A stretch of 64,000 bases of DNA, taken from Fomitopsis serialis. Taxonomy: Eukaryota > Basidiomycota > Agaricomycetes > Polyporales > Fomitopsidaceae. The position numbers and the translations under genes are program-made. The DNA lies in NCBI RefSeq assembly GCF_022376445.1, contig NW_025954965.1, forward strand, positions 62,001 to 126,000. The letters run 5' to 3'. Shown here piece after piece: positions 45,596 to 57,517 of the stretch. How positions within the stretch are numbered: position 1 is the first letter of the stretch; every line of letters begins with the position of its first letter. The notes under the pieces are model-generated. The model was given only the letters and a program-made list of their open reading frames with translations, was not told the DNA's origin and made no database searches.

Positions 45596-47413
45596 ATGCG
45601 TGATGGCTGGCTGGCCACTGGTAGAGCAAAGTCGTTCGGCAGACTTCGACTCGTTCTTATATCCTGCTCAATTGCTGCCAATGCGTACGTACTATCGCAA
45701 TGAGAATATCCGTGGCGGCGTCGGAGGCCAGCGTTGATGGAAATATACAGGATATGCGCTGGAGGGATCTACACCTTCCCACTTATCTCGCCCGCTCTCA
45801 TGGCGCGGATGCACTTGACGCAGCCGCAATTGAGCACTATCATGCTAGCGTGAGCCGTGTGCCTCCAAATATTTTCACTATGGGCTCTGACAGCGGGTAG
45901 GGCAATGGTTGGGCAATACGCTATGGCGGTCCCTGCCGGTAAAGTCCTCGATCGTTACGGGCCGCGAGTGTGCTCGCTGCTAGCATCCGTCATATTCGCA
46001 TTCGGATATGGCATGTTCGCTCGCCAATTTGCTTTGACACCCGAAGGAGCGTCCGTAGGATCGGCTTCGGCAATTCCCCAGCTCACTGTCTGTTTCGGTG
46101 TCCTTGGTATCGCGATCATCTTGTCGTATGTCGCACTGGACTTCTGGCGAGATGTCCTATTGACAGGTCGGCTGCAGATACCTCTCAATGCTCTTTGCCG
46201 CAACTAGGACGTTTCCTCAGTTCATGGGATTTGCATCAGGGACGAGTCTGGCGATCTTCGGCTTGTCACCATTGTTCTTGTCCTGGATCGCCACCGAATT
46301 CTTCACGCCTACCGACGGCGTTCTGGATGTAACTCGCTTCTTCACCTTCATGGCCCTACTAACAGGCGTTGTGAACTTCCTGGGAGCTCTGATTCTGCCC
46401 GGTCCAGCTGCCGCAGATATGCCAGTCGCACCGACGTCCGAGGCAACCGCAATGGCACACGATCCAGACGAGGATGCAGAAGCACATGAAGAGACCTCTC
46501 TACTGACGTCGTCCGTACAGTCTCTCACGGGGCTTGATGCCTTGTGCGCCGATCAGCCCGAGCACCTCTCCGCAATGGAGCTGCTGAAGAACCCGTATTT
46601 TGGTTGTTCTCTTCGTCCATCTCATTGGTTGTCGGTGCCGTGAGTAGCATACAGCCCCTCCAAATGCTAAGGGCTTCTGATGGCTGTTACAGGCAGAGAT
46701 GATCAAGTCCAACATAGGCATGATAGTGCTGTCTCTTCCCACCACGTCCCACACAGAGAATATATCCACGCAGGTCCAGCTCATCGCGATATCTGACACC
46801 CTGGCACGGCTCCTCCTTGGGCCCTTTGCGGACATCATATCCCCTGTCCCTACTTACTCCGCCAATGGCGTCTGGGCTTTCCCTCGCAAACCATACGTGA
46901 CACGAATAATGTTCATGGCCGGCGCTGCCTCGTTATTCACGATCGCCTTTATATGGCCGATTATTGGCGTGCGGTCGCAAGAGGCCCTCTGGCCTCTGAG
47001 GTTCGTCTTGCCATTGCCTTTCCCTATATGACTGGCGACTGATAGCGTCTCTAGTGTCGGTACTGGGATTGTAAACGGCGCTATATTCACCACGCTGTAT
47101 GTGTCATTCTCAGATCTGACCGTCGGTGGCAAGCGAGCTTATACTCGTCTACAGTCCGAGCATCTTGTCGTCGATATGGGGAGCACCAAACCAGGGGCGT
47201 AACTTCGGTTTCGTCTCCTACACATGCTTCTTCGGCACGGCCACTTTCTCCTACCTATACGCATTCGTCGCCGACAGCCATACAGCGCCAGGAGAAGGTG
47301 TCTGTCACGGCGTCCAGTGTTGGGAGACTACCTTCTGGTTGAGTTCTGCCGCTTCGTTGCTTGCTACAGGCTTCGCCGCCGTGCTCTGGCGGAAGTGGAA
47401 CTCGAGAGTATGA
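45596..47413 (+). CDS. Mch1-like major facilitator carrier (frame breaks)
   Basis: Multi-pass transporter of the major facilitator superfamily, resembling fungal Mch1 (monocarboxylate-porter-like, substrate unproven). The ATG at 45596 sits in ACCATG and gives MRDGWLATGRAKSFGRL, then TM1 across an intron. Motifs: ICAGGIYTFPLISP, LTQPQLSTIMLA|AMVGQYAM, GKVLDRYGPR (the MFS loop 2-3 motif), TRTFPQFMGFASGTSLAIFGLSPLF. An acidic central loop (DPDEDAEAHEETSLL) follows, then MIKSNIGMIVLSLP, ISDTLARLLLGPFADI, RNFGFVSYTCFFGTATFSYLYAF and a short tail RKWNSRV. An apparent in-frame TGA near 45852 lies inside a 51-bp intron (45850-45900). A T deficit near 46605 and an unresolved joint near 47100-47130 remain. 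Confidence 0.75.
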
Positions 47414-47499
47414 TGGATTTTTAGATCTTGTCGATTGCTTTGCGCATGTGTAACATTAGTTGCTTTACTCGTAGACATCCTGGCTATTCGGTTTTCTGT

Positions 47500-49035
47500 C
47501 TATCTACCGAGAGTGCTGAAGAAATCTCTTCAGGGTAGCCAAACCAAACGCCAGTCACGAGCACCGCGTTGGCTACACATAGAGTGGCGGACGAGACCAG
47601 CGTCGACGGGAATACGTTCCATGCATACTCAATGGCGAGGAGCAGCACCAGTCTGAACGAACATGAGTGTTGTGCATGATATGTCCGACAAAGGACTTAC
47701 TTGACGGCAAGGGGTATTTGGTCCTCCAAGCAAGGAAAGGGAGTTGCAAGGCATACCAGGAATAGAACTGGTAATGCAGGGACCGCGCAAACAAAATGCC
47801 GATGAGGTTGGAAGTGAAGAGCACCGTGGTCGTGACTTTGGACGCCGGAGTTAACACCACACGGAGGTACGAGGAATCAAAGACGTACAGTCGCTGGTGA
47901 CATGGCAGCCTTCTGGCCGACGCCAAGGGGTCCGGAGGCCACCGCTTATGACGGCCCATGCGCCTCCTTCTCGTTTGCACCACTTGCATAGACCGAATGT
48001 GACCAGAGCTGCGACGTGTCCTGCAAGAAGCCCGCGTGCCCACCATTGACTCAGGAATGTCTCTTCACTGACGAACCGCCAGTTCACGGTCCACTTGTAG
48101 AGAAATTGGCGAGAGAACTCGTAGGAGTGCTTGAGGTATGAGCCAGGATGGTGGAGTAGAAACGGAAGCCCAGCAGCGACCTGGGTAGACACGAGGACCG
48201 CGAGATGTGCCAGAGTGCCTACAAGCCCGTGCTTCTTGAAGAGCACCACTAGCAAGCCTGGGAGGTACAGAAGTGCAGACATCTTGACTGACAAGGCACA
48301 GCTGTTGGCATTCCCGTATCAACTCTGGACAAGAGTCATGTACAGCGAACGCACCCGAGGAGAACTGTACCCAACAAGTCGAACGCACTCGCATACGCAA
48401 GAACCGCCGCATGCGCAAATGCGCTCATCCAGCAGTCATTGAAAAGCCTCAGGACAAATATGGAGTGTAGCCTCTTGCTGAGCGGTAGGAGCAGGACTAT
48501 CCAGTTAGGCACGCCTCCCGCACGACCATAGATCCCACATGTCGTCGTTAAAAGCGCGATGTAAAGGACGGCATAGACCTTCTGCGCAACTTTGAGGTTA
48601 TTCCCGGAGTCTGTGAGGTTGAAGAGAGCGTGGTGTATATGAACATGGCCCGCAGGATAACTACATAACGAATGAACGCGATGAGCTAGGCATTTTGGGG
48701 CTGTCACGCTTGAGCATACGCACACGATTGGCCCCGTGGGTCCCGATATCAAGGAGTAGTCTCGTTCTCCCTTCAAGTAGAGCTCTAGCTGGTATATGTA
48801 TGTCTCCCAGTCAATCTCGGTATCTGGGCACAGTTACCGGCGGGTCGTAGGACGAGCAGGCGTTCGGCTTACATGGTACAAAGCGTATGATCAGTTGAGT
48901 TAAGACAGCATCACCCAAAATGACCAGGGCAGAAAGTGCGTAGAAGTACCGAGGGTCGGTGAGCAAAGAGAATGCGAGGTGGTAGGCAGACAGCCATGGT
49001 CGTCGCCAGTCACTGGCAGGACGCGGGGGCACCAT
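47500..49035 (-). CDS. ALG3: Dol-P-Man:Man5GlcNAc2-PP-Dol alpha-1,3-mannosyltransferase
   Basis: ER-membrane enzyme that adds the sixth mannose to the lipid-linked N-glycan precursor. The start at 49035 gives [14 protein letters not shown]. Signature blocks: [125 protein letters not shown]. The stop is at 47500 after [14 protein letters not shown]. Five introns, all GT-AG, keep the frame open, so the gene is intact. The 3' end lies 86 bases from the convergent MFS gene. Identification is very secure; the length (about 410 residues) is normal. Confidence 0.95.
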
Positions 49036-49216
49036 GGTGAGTTCCTAGGCGCCAGCACTGGGACACATGGACATGGACATTGGATTTGGACTCGACGGCT
49101 TAGAGCCGCCCAGTCGTCCGTGCTCACATTCAATTCCAAGAACAACCCACAGACCCATATTTTTAAGGAACACGTATGTACAAGACAGCAGGCCTCGCAA
49201 CCCCAAGAAACGGGCA

Positions 49217-51257
49217 TCAGGTACTCGTCAAGTTCGTCTGGCCTACATGCGAGATGACGATGTTCTCCCCATCCTGTAGTCCCTTCATGAACCATTCTTG
49301 ATAGTTCCCCTCGGTTCCAGGCTTGATGATTCCCGGTCCCAGTTTTGCGATACTGTCGTTCATGTATTGCCCAGTGAATCCCAGCTTCGACATCCCGTAT
49401 TGCGCGAAGATCTTGGCCGTGAAGAACCCGTCCGAGTATCCCTTCGCGATGGCTCGCTGTTCAGGAGACATGCCTGCGTCGTAGTCTCGTTTGTGAGCTC
49501 TCCTGTTCGACCAAGACGAGTGTCGCCTCCAGGAAGTAGGATCTCGAGTCCGTCCTCGGGAGTGCCATCGTCGCTCAGTAATAGAGGGCGTACTGGTACT
49601 CTGGACATCGTTCATGGCCATCGACGATGCATTGGTGGGCGAACTCTGTGCACTGGCAAGGACGACACTTGCCGGCGGCGCACTCATGTCGCCCATGAGA
49701 TCGGCAAGTGAAGGAAGTTGGTTGGGGTCCGTCAGCGGGCCTTGGCCGTAGGAGAAGAATGTTGCTGGAAGACTGTTGCCCACTGCTGCCTTGAAACACC
49801 ACCCAGGATCGTCCGAACAGTCTTCTTTGTTGTATGCTGATACCGGGCCCGGGTAAGTATCGCACTGTAAGTCCAAAGGCAAACTCACCCCAGAAGCCCC
49901 ATCCAGCCGTCGTGTTCGCGTAGACGTTCATTTGCCCCTGGCAGAAGTCCTTTCGTGATTGGTCAGGATCGGACACGCTTGAGAGGCTCTCCGGAGTCAG
50001 AGCACACGACCATTCGTCAATCACAAGGTTCCGTCGTGCCTCCCCAGCCGCGGCAGCGAAAGAACCAGCGATTGAGGTTTCTACGTCTGTGGTGTGTTGA
50101 GTAGCTGGTTCCGCGTCGTCCGAGGGCGTGAAGACAAAGTAGGAATGGTGATCGACAACAACAAAATCTGTCCTGTTCGCTACGTAAGAACTGAACTGGT
50201 CGAGATCGAAGGCATCGTGGATGTAGAGGGGAAAAGATGCAGCTTGTATTGACGTCGCCCTCATGCTTGCGATAGCACGGTCGTCTGTGATTTGTGAGTA
50301 TTTGAGGTCTTCGAAGAGCAATTGACTTACAGAAGTTCGGGAGTTCCGGGTCATCCTGAGGCTCGTTGAGGATCTCGATGCCGACAACGTTGGTGACGTT
50401 TACCAGCTGCTCCGCCAAGAATGTTAGAATCGATATCGTTAAGTTCATGTTGGCTTGACTGTTGAACAAGCCAGTGACGCCGTCGGAGACACCAGAATGA
50501 GGTTGGCCATTTTGACTACCTGGAGCGCCGTGGAGATCAACCAAGACACCCATCCCTGCTTGGCCAGCCATACTGATCGCTCGTGTAACCCTTGGCCATG
50601 AGTTTTGGTAGACGTCTGAGACATTCTCGAACGGAGTTCCCAGTGAGAATTGAGGTCCAAGACTCCAATAACCGATCGGCAGGCGGACAGTGTTGATCCC
50701 AATGCTCGCCAGGTATTCGAAATCGCTCTGGTTGATGAACGTATCCCAGTGATGTTCCAAGACCATCCTGGCGTTATCTGTGGAGTTCCACCCAGTCGCG
50801 ATGTCGAGTTCCGATAATTGCTGCCCAGAAGCACAGGCAAAGACAGACGGAGTCATCCAAGCCTCGTGCACGAACCTATGAATGTCTGAGGTGGGATGTA
50901 GCTGTCCTTAGAGGAAATAGATACATACCAGGATCCCAGATTCACCGACTGCTGTTGCCTGTATCGATACACATTGGCCTTCGCTTGGTCAAAAGGAGGA
51001 AATGTCTGATTCTCGACTGCGAGCGCGGGATAGTACGGCGGCGTGCAAGGATCGCTGTATACGCCCTGGGTATCGTCTGACTGCAGGACAGGCTGTGCGG
51101 ATCTCACGTCCCCCACTCCGTCTCCTTGTCCAACAGACGAAGTTCCCGGAACGCTTGCAAGGTCCGCGCCTGAGCTACTGGGTGTTGGTTTGTAGAGGCC
51201 CTGCGTCAAGCTGAGTGCTTGGAGCAAGGCGGAAAAGTACTGGCTGCTCAGAACCAT
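49217..51257 (-). CDS. Glycoside hydrolase family 5 exo-beta-1,3-glucanase-like protein
   Basis: Cell-wall glucanase of the fungal exo-beta-1,3-glucanase group of GH5. The start at 51257 (MVLSSQYFSALLQAL) opens a weakly hydrophobic N-terminus. A Ser/Gly-rich stretch and NLGSWFVHEAWM (typical entry of the barrel) follow. Then come INTVRLPIGYWSLG, GVLVDLHGAPGSQNG, the acid/base Glu in GIEILNEPQ, VVDHHSYFVF, and the nucleophile Glu in NLVIDEWSCAL. GWGFW|AYNKEDCSDD spans a 53-bp intron, and GWCFKAAVG follows. A C-terminal extension carries a Ser-rich part then KGYSDGFFTAKIFAQYGMSK and PGTEGNYQEW, a helical region I associate with this fungal subgroup. The frame is intact. No clear GPI signal. Upstream exon with ATG near 51390 was considered but leads to a stop. 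Confidence 0.88.
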
Positions 51258-51836
51258 GATGCGACCTGCGCCAGAGAGAAAAATCGAAGAAGCCGCAAGC
51301 GGTCAGAGAGAAAGAGAGAACCTGAGGGATTACGACTCCGGTGTCAACCTTCACCACCGAGTTATGAACCCGACGGCGCGAGGCTGACATTGCCGTTGAG
51401 GTGTAGACCGACGGGAGTAGCGCAGAGTTAGAGGTTCTAGACCTGCGGCATGTTTGTCAGGAAGTTCCTGAGAGCTGACAGAATGCAGTGTGAGCGAGCA
51501 CTCCGTTGTGTTACGTCGGGGACATAATCATCGTTGACAGTCAGAGCTAGGACTGTAGGACTCGTAAGTCGGCTGAGCTTGTCATTCTGGCCCATACAAA
51601 GTTGGCAGTCGCGGCTGAAGCTGAATTGCCTTGTATGCAATGTATTGATCATACGCTTTACACGACGAAGGCAGTTGGAGGGCAGCGACATCCAACGTCT
51701 GAGCAATCGAGAAAGAGAGCCGTGGAAGTTATGCTTAAAAAGGAATTTATACGAGACTGCGAGCGCTTACATATGTATCCTGACTTGAATGTTCCTTTCC
51801 AATCCTTAACCATCACGGCTCTCTGCAGCTCATGGC
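51258..51836. other. Divergent promoter region
   Basis: About 0.6 kb between the glucanase and PIG-H genes. It includes a likely glucanase 5' leader with an intron-like segment ending GGCGCAG near 51272. Confidence 0.5.
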
Positions 51837-52577
51837 ATGCGCTCCGTTGTTCCATTGCCAGACCACCCAGAGTTGGTCATAACACACAGCAATGCTTGGT
51901 CAGAATATCGAGTACAAAACATTCGCTTGTGGAAAAAAGCCGACTCCACCGCACAGACTGTCGTTGAATGCTTTTGGGCAGACACGATCGTGTGCCTAGG
52001 GCTCTCCATGTTATGGCCTATCGTACGTACGTATCTTACCTACTTTATACCTGTGCTAACACTATATGCAGCTTTCTGGGCGTAATGCATGCAAGGCTGG
52101 ACTAGCTGTCATGGTTGTTCTTTACGCCTACAGCAGATGTACACGGGTTTTATGGGGTATGTATCTGGACCTTCGACACCGTGATTATGATCTTACTATG
52201 CTCTTCAGAGTCTGTCGTGATTCTTCATTCCCTCGGCCTGCAGCTCGAGACACAGAGAGGACTACCTCTCGTACCGCTGTTCACGTCGCGCAGGTTCATA
52301 CCTTTGACTTCGCTGCGCGACTTCGTCATCAACGAGGGTTTGCGAGGCTGGTCTGTCCATTACTATCTAGCTGTAATGCAGCAATCATCCAATGGAAACG
52401 TCACGATCGATGTTCCATTCCAGGTGCGTCATGCAACATGTTGACCTGTAGCATACTCAACGGCACTCTCAGAACATCATGCCGCGATTCCCTGTTCTTC
52501 TCGAAATATACCACGGAGTGCACGAGCTCCTATTCGACAGCCCTACAAGTAGCATATCACAAACATGCAACATATAA
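51837..52577 (+). CDS. GPI15: GPI-GlcNAc transferase subunit H (PIG-H/Gpi15)
   Basis: Accessory subunit of the ER complex that makes GlcNAc-phosphatidylinositol, the first step of GPI-anchor synthesis. ATG at 51837 (MRSVVPLPDHPELV). An N-terminal cytosolic part is followed by the hairpin membrane region (CFWADTIVCLGLSMLW and AGLAVMVVLYAY). The PIG-H domain reads ESVVILHSLGLQLETQRG, SRRFIPLTSLRDFVINEGLR, YYLAVMQ, NIMPRFPVLLEIYHGVHELL, and ends SQTCNI. Introns at about 52022-52071, 52157-52208 and 52420-52470 (all GT-AG, with CTAAC or similar branch sites) leave an intact frame. The 3' end is 74 bases from the convergent TBC gene. Confidence 0.92.
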
Positions 52578-52651
52578 ATACTATGCCGACTAGCAGACAA
52601 CAGTATGGATGTTAACCAAAACACGACAGGAACGTTAGACGTGAGATAGCA

Positions 52652-55600
52652 TTAGTCTTCACTTTCATACGCGCTCAAAAGGTCTCGATAACCTTCGTCA
52701 TCCCCTTCGTCGGCGGAACTCTCTCGGCTGTGCTTCGGGCCCTCCCTCTCCCCCTCCCCTGACAGTTTCCGCCTCCTGGGCGAGTGCCCGTCAGTCGATA
52801 CCTTGCGAACTCGAACTTCCCGTCCATCCGAAGAGATCTTCTGCGTGCGCACCTCACCGTTCCCATCGCCAGATGTTTTTCGTACACGCCTGATGTTCCG
52901 CGGAGTAACAGTAGTCGACACGACATTGTCAGCCTGGAACGACATAGCGCGTGGAGTCGTAACGTTATCCACATCGTCGTCGTCGGACCATCCAGTGGTC
53001 AAAGTGTTCTGAGCGGCCGGGCCATTCTCCGCGACGATGTTCTCCCGCGAGCGAGTCGTGGATAATTTGGGAGGAATCCGCTTCTGTTTCGAACGAGGAC
53101 TCCGGGAAGGAGCTTGGGTGGCGGACGTGTCTGACGTGTCCCCCACAGACAGCCGAGGTAGAGAGTACAACCCCTTCGCGGGTTGAGCATCCATGTCGGA
53201 ACTCATGTCACTCGCATCACCAATTGACGGAGAGCCCGTTCTTGATGTCGGCGCTTTCACTCGGACACCGCGATTGAGGTTGGACGTTGCATCCGCAGGT
53301 GTTTGCGGAGGCGGCGGAGAGGAACCCGCTGGAGGCGAGTCGGATACGTCGACATGATGCCAGCCTCTACTGCTACGACCATCGTCACTCCCTAGCTGAG
53401 TGGATGTCTCTGTGTCCATGCGTCGATGCACTATCTGCGGGCTTGACGTAGTCGAGGAAGTGGGAGTGACCCTTCGAGAGCCTCTAGCCATCGGCGAACG
53501 CGACGAGCGAATGGGTACAATCCTGCTGCCACCGGTGTCCGAGTCGATAGTTGTCGACCGAGAATGAACCGGGGAGAACGATGAGTATGACGATGTTGAG
53601 TCCCTCGGCGCGGGCGAGGTGCGCATCCCGCGTACATTATCCATTGACTTGTCAGACGAACCAGATAGCGGCGTGGTGGCAGGCGAGCGATTGGTCATCA
53701 ATGAGGTTGAATTAAGCAGCAGTGGACGCGGTCCTGATTTCTTTTTCGCAGCCCTTGACTGGTCCTGCTGTAACCCAAACGAAGCAAGGGACGCGCGGAC
53801 ACCTCCGCTGCTCATTGAACCTGCATCGGACGCCGGTGATATATCGTCATTCGAGGGTGAAAGAGGGGAGCGGCCAGTGAACATGACACTATCCCTCGGT
53901 GGCCTGAAAAAGCCGGGCGAGCAGGTGGCGAGTATCCGTCCAAATGGGGCGGAAGTCCAGGGAGAGACCCGCCTCTTCGTTTCTCGCTCGCTGATCTCGA
54001 CTGGTAGTCATCATTTAACGAGGCACGCCTGGGTCCATGTCGGGCGATCGTGGAAGGGGAGCAGTGGCAGGGGGCGATAGATACGTGGGGGAAGGGCCAT
54101 TCGCACGTTTGCTCCACACGTCCAGGCCTTGACCTTCCAGTTCGTACTGACTTTCGCCAATGTGGCTGCTGCATCCGATTCCCTAAGTCTATCGGCATAT
54201 CCCCAGAACTTTGAAGGCCCTGCCGACGCATTGCTCGCTTCGGAAGTCTCGGAGGGTGGTGGTGGGAGGACCTTCGAAGTCGTAGGCGGAGGGCGGAGAA
54301 TGTACAGGCGATGGTGGCATAGGAGAAGCTGGTGATGTCGGTGAAGGCGGCGCCTCCATCGCGCTTTCATTGGAGATACCTCGCCAAACAGTACTCGCAA
54401 GGCGGGCGGTCAACGTGTTCGACTGGCCATTGGTGCTTGTCTCAGGTTCGTCTCGTCATCGTCGTCGTCCGTGGTCTCACTGTCGTCATGATCCTCGCTC
54501 GGTTCCGCTATTGAGGCGGTCTGAGCAAACCCTTTCCAAACAGTGTCTCGTAAACGAGCCCCGAGACTTGTGCTTGCCATCTTGACCCATTCTGCATGAC
54601 CTGACGTTGATGAGCGAGATCGCACGCGCATTGTAGCAAGGCTTCGACTCCACCCGCACTCTCCAGAGGGTACCGCTGAAGGAACGTCATGCCTTCCGCG
54701 AATGCGTCCTCTAATTCCCGTGCAGCTAGCGGTGTTGATGGAATGGCAGCAAGTTCATCTGACCATAAACCGAGTGTTTTACGTTCAGGTCTGCCCAACC
54801 TGAAGACAAAAGCTCGATAGTGAACGATAGTCGAGCAATGTGGAACTTACCGAAGTAGAACGTTTTTCGTGCGAAGCAGCATACCGGTGCATACATCAAC
54901 AAGGAACTCCAATTTCAAATTGGTATCGCGCTCCCTCATCGGCCGAGACAGTATGGCGTCCCAGACAGTAAGGAGGGGCCGAAGAGGTAACGTGTGCGTC
55001 AATACCGGAATGAGCCATCGGCTACGTATATCATTTAAGTGTACTGAAGTAGAAATGAATGCCACGACTCACAATGAGTAATGTGGAAGCGCAGGATCAA
55101 GGCCCTTGAGTTGCTATGAATCTGAATGAATGAACGTGAATTTTTGACGGAAGTAGCGTTGGCGTACCAGATCCTCAGCAAGCTCCGGGTCCGCCGAGTA
55201 CAAGCGATCACTCAATTTTTGCGTCCATATCCTCCCGCCTTCTGCGTCATCTAGGTCTGCGAACTCGCCGACGAGTGCCTCGAAGAGCCAAAACACATCG
55301 GCCTCAACGTGTGCCGCGTCCTCAGGGACCATTTCCTCGACAAGCGCAGAGTACACGGGAACCAATAAGGAGCCGATATGGGGCGACTGATTGGCTGGAT
55401 TAAGACAGGAATGGAGATAGAGTAGCCGAAGTAATGCAGACGCATGCTTAGGGTGTGCACCCATCGTACGCGAGCGCAATAACGTCATTGAACCAGAGGA
55501 GTGGACAGAAGATGCAGATGGAGACGGGGACGGTGGAGCGGAGGCTACGTCCTGATACGAGCCCTCGTCGTCAGAGGAGTCGCTTTGTGCGTCCTCTAAG

Positions 55601-56257
55601 CGGATTTCGGGTGTGCTGTCGAGTCGAATCTCGGGCGTAGAGTCGTCGGCCTCCTCAGAGTTTTGCAATTCGCGAATCATACGAAGACGTTCATCTAGGT
55701 TCTGCGCGCAAGGGATCTTGATATCGTCAGGGGCGGCCTCATCCAGAGGACAGAGCGGAACATCATCAGCAGCTTCTTGCAGAGCAAGCATCAGCTGTGG
55801 CGGTATTTGGGAGAATTCCCTTGACGCGTTCATCAGAGAGTCGTCAAGTGGCGTGAGAGGAGTGCCGGGAGGTGGCAGACTTGAGAATGGCTCAAGCAAC
55901 CGACGCACGAGGTCCTATGACAACTATGAGGGACACTGCCGACATACTCGACGGATTGACCTACGTAGTAGTTCTCCCGACTCTTACGGCTAGCCTCGTC
56001 CCAAGTTGCTTTTCGGGAGGAAGTGTTCCCAACAAAAGCCTGAACCGACATGGGCAAAGCAATCATTCATGGATGTAAGCGAACTTACCTCCAGACCTTA
56101 GGTCTAAGCCACGGAGGATCGTCAGGTAAACCTGTAGCATCAAGCAGAGCTTGTCGTGACACGTACACCGAACAGCTAGGATGGCAAACATACCTTGAGA
56201 GCAGAGTATACGAAGGCGCATCAAGTCTACAACAGGGATATTGGACGGGTCGAGCAT
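52652..56257 (-). CDS. TBC domain Rab GTPase-activating protein
   Basis: Rab-GAP of the TBC family, closest in layout to TBC1D13. The first ATG of the coding frame is at 56257 (MLDPSNIPVVDLMRLRILC). Then LPDDPPWLRPKVWRLLLGTL (entry of the TBC fold), ATWDEASRKSRENYY, LVRRLLEPFSSL, an acidic Ser-rich insert (about 55500-55640), ALLRLLYLHSCLNPANQSPH, VEADVFWLFEALVGEFADL, YRWLIPVLTHTLPLRPLLTV and LEFLVDVCTGMLL. The last 400 residues (53884-52652) are Ser/Pro/Arg-rich with short K-x-S-x-[DE]-G repeats, ending SAYESED. Catalytic Arg/Gln finger positions could not be confidently located, so activity is uncertain. Several homopolymer deficits exist (for example near 56016). It may be spliced to the IST1-like exons upstream. 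Confidence 0.78.
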
Positions 56258-56329
56258 TTCCGAGATGATATGTACTCTTTCGAGTTTATCCACGGTCGTT
56301 AGAGCCGTACCTCCTCACGTTCACATCAC

Positions 56330-57069
56330 TCACATCTGCTGTGGTAGGGGAGCCGGATTCCAATGAACACCTTGCGACTTGGCAATGGAGTACAAGTACT
56401 GGTCCAGCTGGACAGCTGATGCTGGTTGGGTTGAGAGCGCCCTACGAACCTAAATTCCAATGAGCTCCGAACTTCACATCGTTCGCTTCGGGCGCATACC
56501 CTTGTTGACACATAATCGTTCACAGACCGCATGAACTCCGGCCCCAGTCGTTGAGCGAGATGGTCCCGTACCGAGCGAAGCTCTGCGTCCACAAAGTCGG
56601 AATTTGCAGGTTGAGTGTACTTTGTATGGCATACCTTTAGAATCTATCTGTGGAGCAGCAACAACGATGCTCGCAGCAGCTTCCAACATTACAGGACTAG
56701 GTGTATCCCTGCCCAGAGTTGAAGACCGACTGCACGCGCGCGCTGTGAATGAACTCACTTTCGCTCCAACTCCCCCAGATGCCCGACAATCATTCCAACA
56801 TGCATCTCCAGAGTCTGCAGCAAGTCGATTAGAGCATCCTCATTCATCAGCTTCTGCGCCTTCGCGCGAGCTAACGCGACGTTGTCTTGCTGAAGAAGGG
56901 TAACAATGTCTCTCCGCGTGATTTGGGCTTGGGAGTCCATCCGGTCTTGCATCTGGCCCAGCCGCTGTGCGGTTACCCGCAGCTGAGACTATGTTTCAAG
57001 GTGAATGTCATTCATTAGACCTCAGCGGGAGCACCGAACCTTCATCTTCGCCGGTTCCCAATGTGTCAT
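56330..57069 (-). CDS. IST1-like ESCRT-III regulator
   Basis: Ist1-domain protein, which in other eukaryotes binds ESCRT-III and the Vps4 ATPase in multivesicular-body sorting. ATG at 57069 (MTHWEPAKMK), then a 51-bp intron and SQLRVTAQRLGQMQDRM, ITRRDIVTLLQQDNVALARA, NEDALIDLLQTLEMHVGMIV, AAASIVVAAPQIDSK, ELRSVRDHLAQRLGPEFMRS, VRRALSTQPASAVQLDQYL and VHWNPAPLPQQM before TGA. These match the helical core of Ist1 in order, with introns between. No C-terminal MIM motif follows, unlike yeast Ist1, so the protein is short (about 180 residues). Its last codons coincide with a strong GTGAGT donor, raising the possibility that it continues into the TBC gene. Confidence 0.8.
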
Positions 57070-57517
57070 GGCGAAGCGGTAGCACAGGCGAAGGAAGATG
57101 TGTCCGAGTTTCGAAATTTCACCAGTACCGTGGCAGTGACAGCGATGGCCGCGCAAAGCTAGGGGAAGATACAAAGCATGGAGAGCAAGACGAGGCTTGG
57201 AATGAGCTGGCTCAGGCGAACACGGCGGTAAGTCGCCTTGCGTGTGCAGGCGAAGTGCGCTGCGCACGTGGTGTGCTGTGAGATCTCAAGATGCTTGATG
57301 GATCCGGCGGCACCGAACAACTGGGTACCACAGCGGCGCGGCAACCATGGCAAACTCAATGCCAATGCATCGACCTGAACAAAGACGCTACTCGGTCATT
57401 CAATCAGACAACGATACAGTGATAACATAAGGAGCGCGGGTTGCTTCGTAAACAATTTGACTACACATATGAAGACAGTTCAAGAACAAGCGTACAACAA
57501 TGACAATGTCCCAAGAG
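57070..57517. other. Intergenic region
   Basis: About 0.45 kb, promoter of the IST1-like gene and 3' flank of the next 4-TM gene. Confidence 0.5.

Noticed and set aside
45850..45900. In-frame TGA in the MFS gene, considered as selenocysteine or nonsense
   Set aside because: A 51-bp GTGAGC...GGGTAG intron removes it and joins STIMLA to AMVGQYAM in frame, matching the family.
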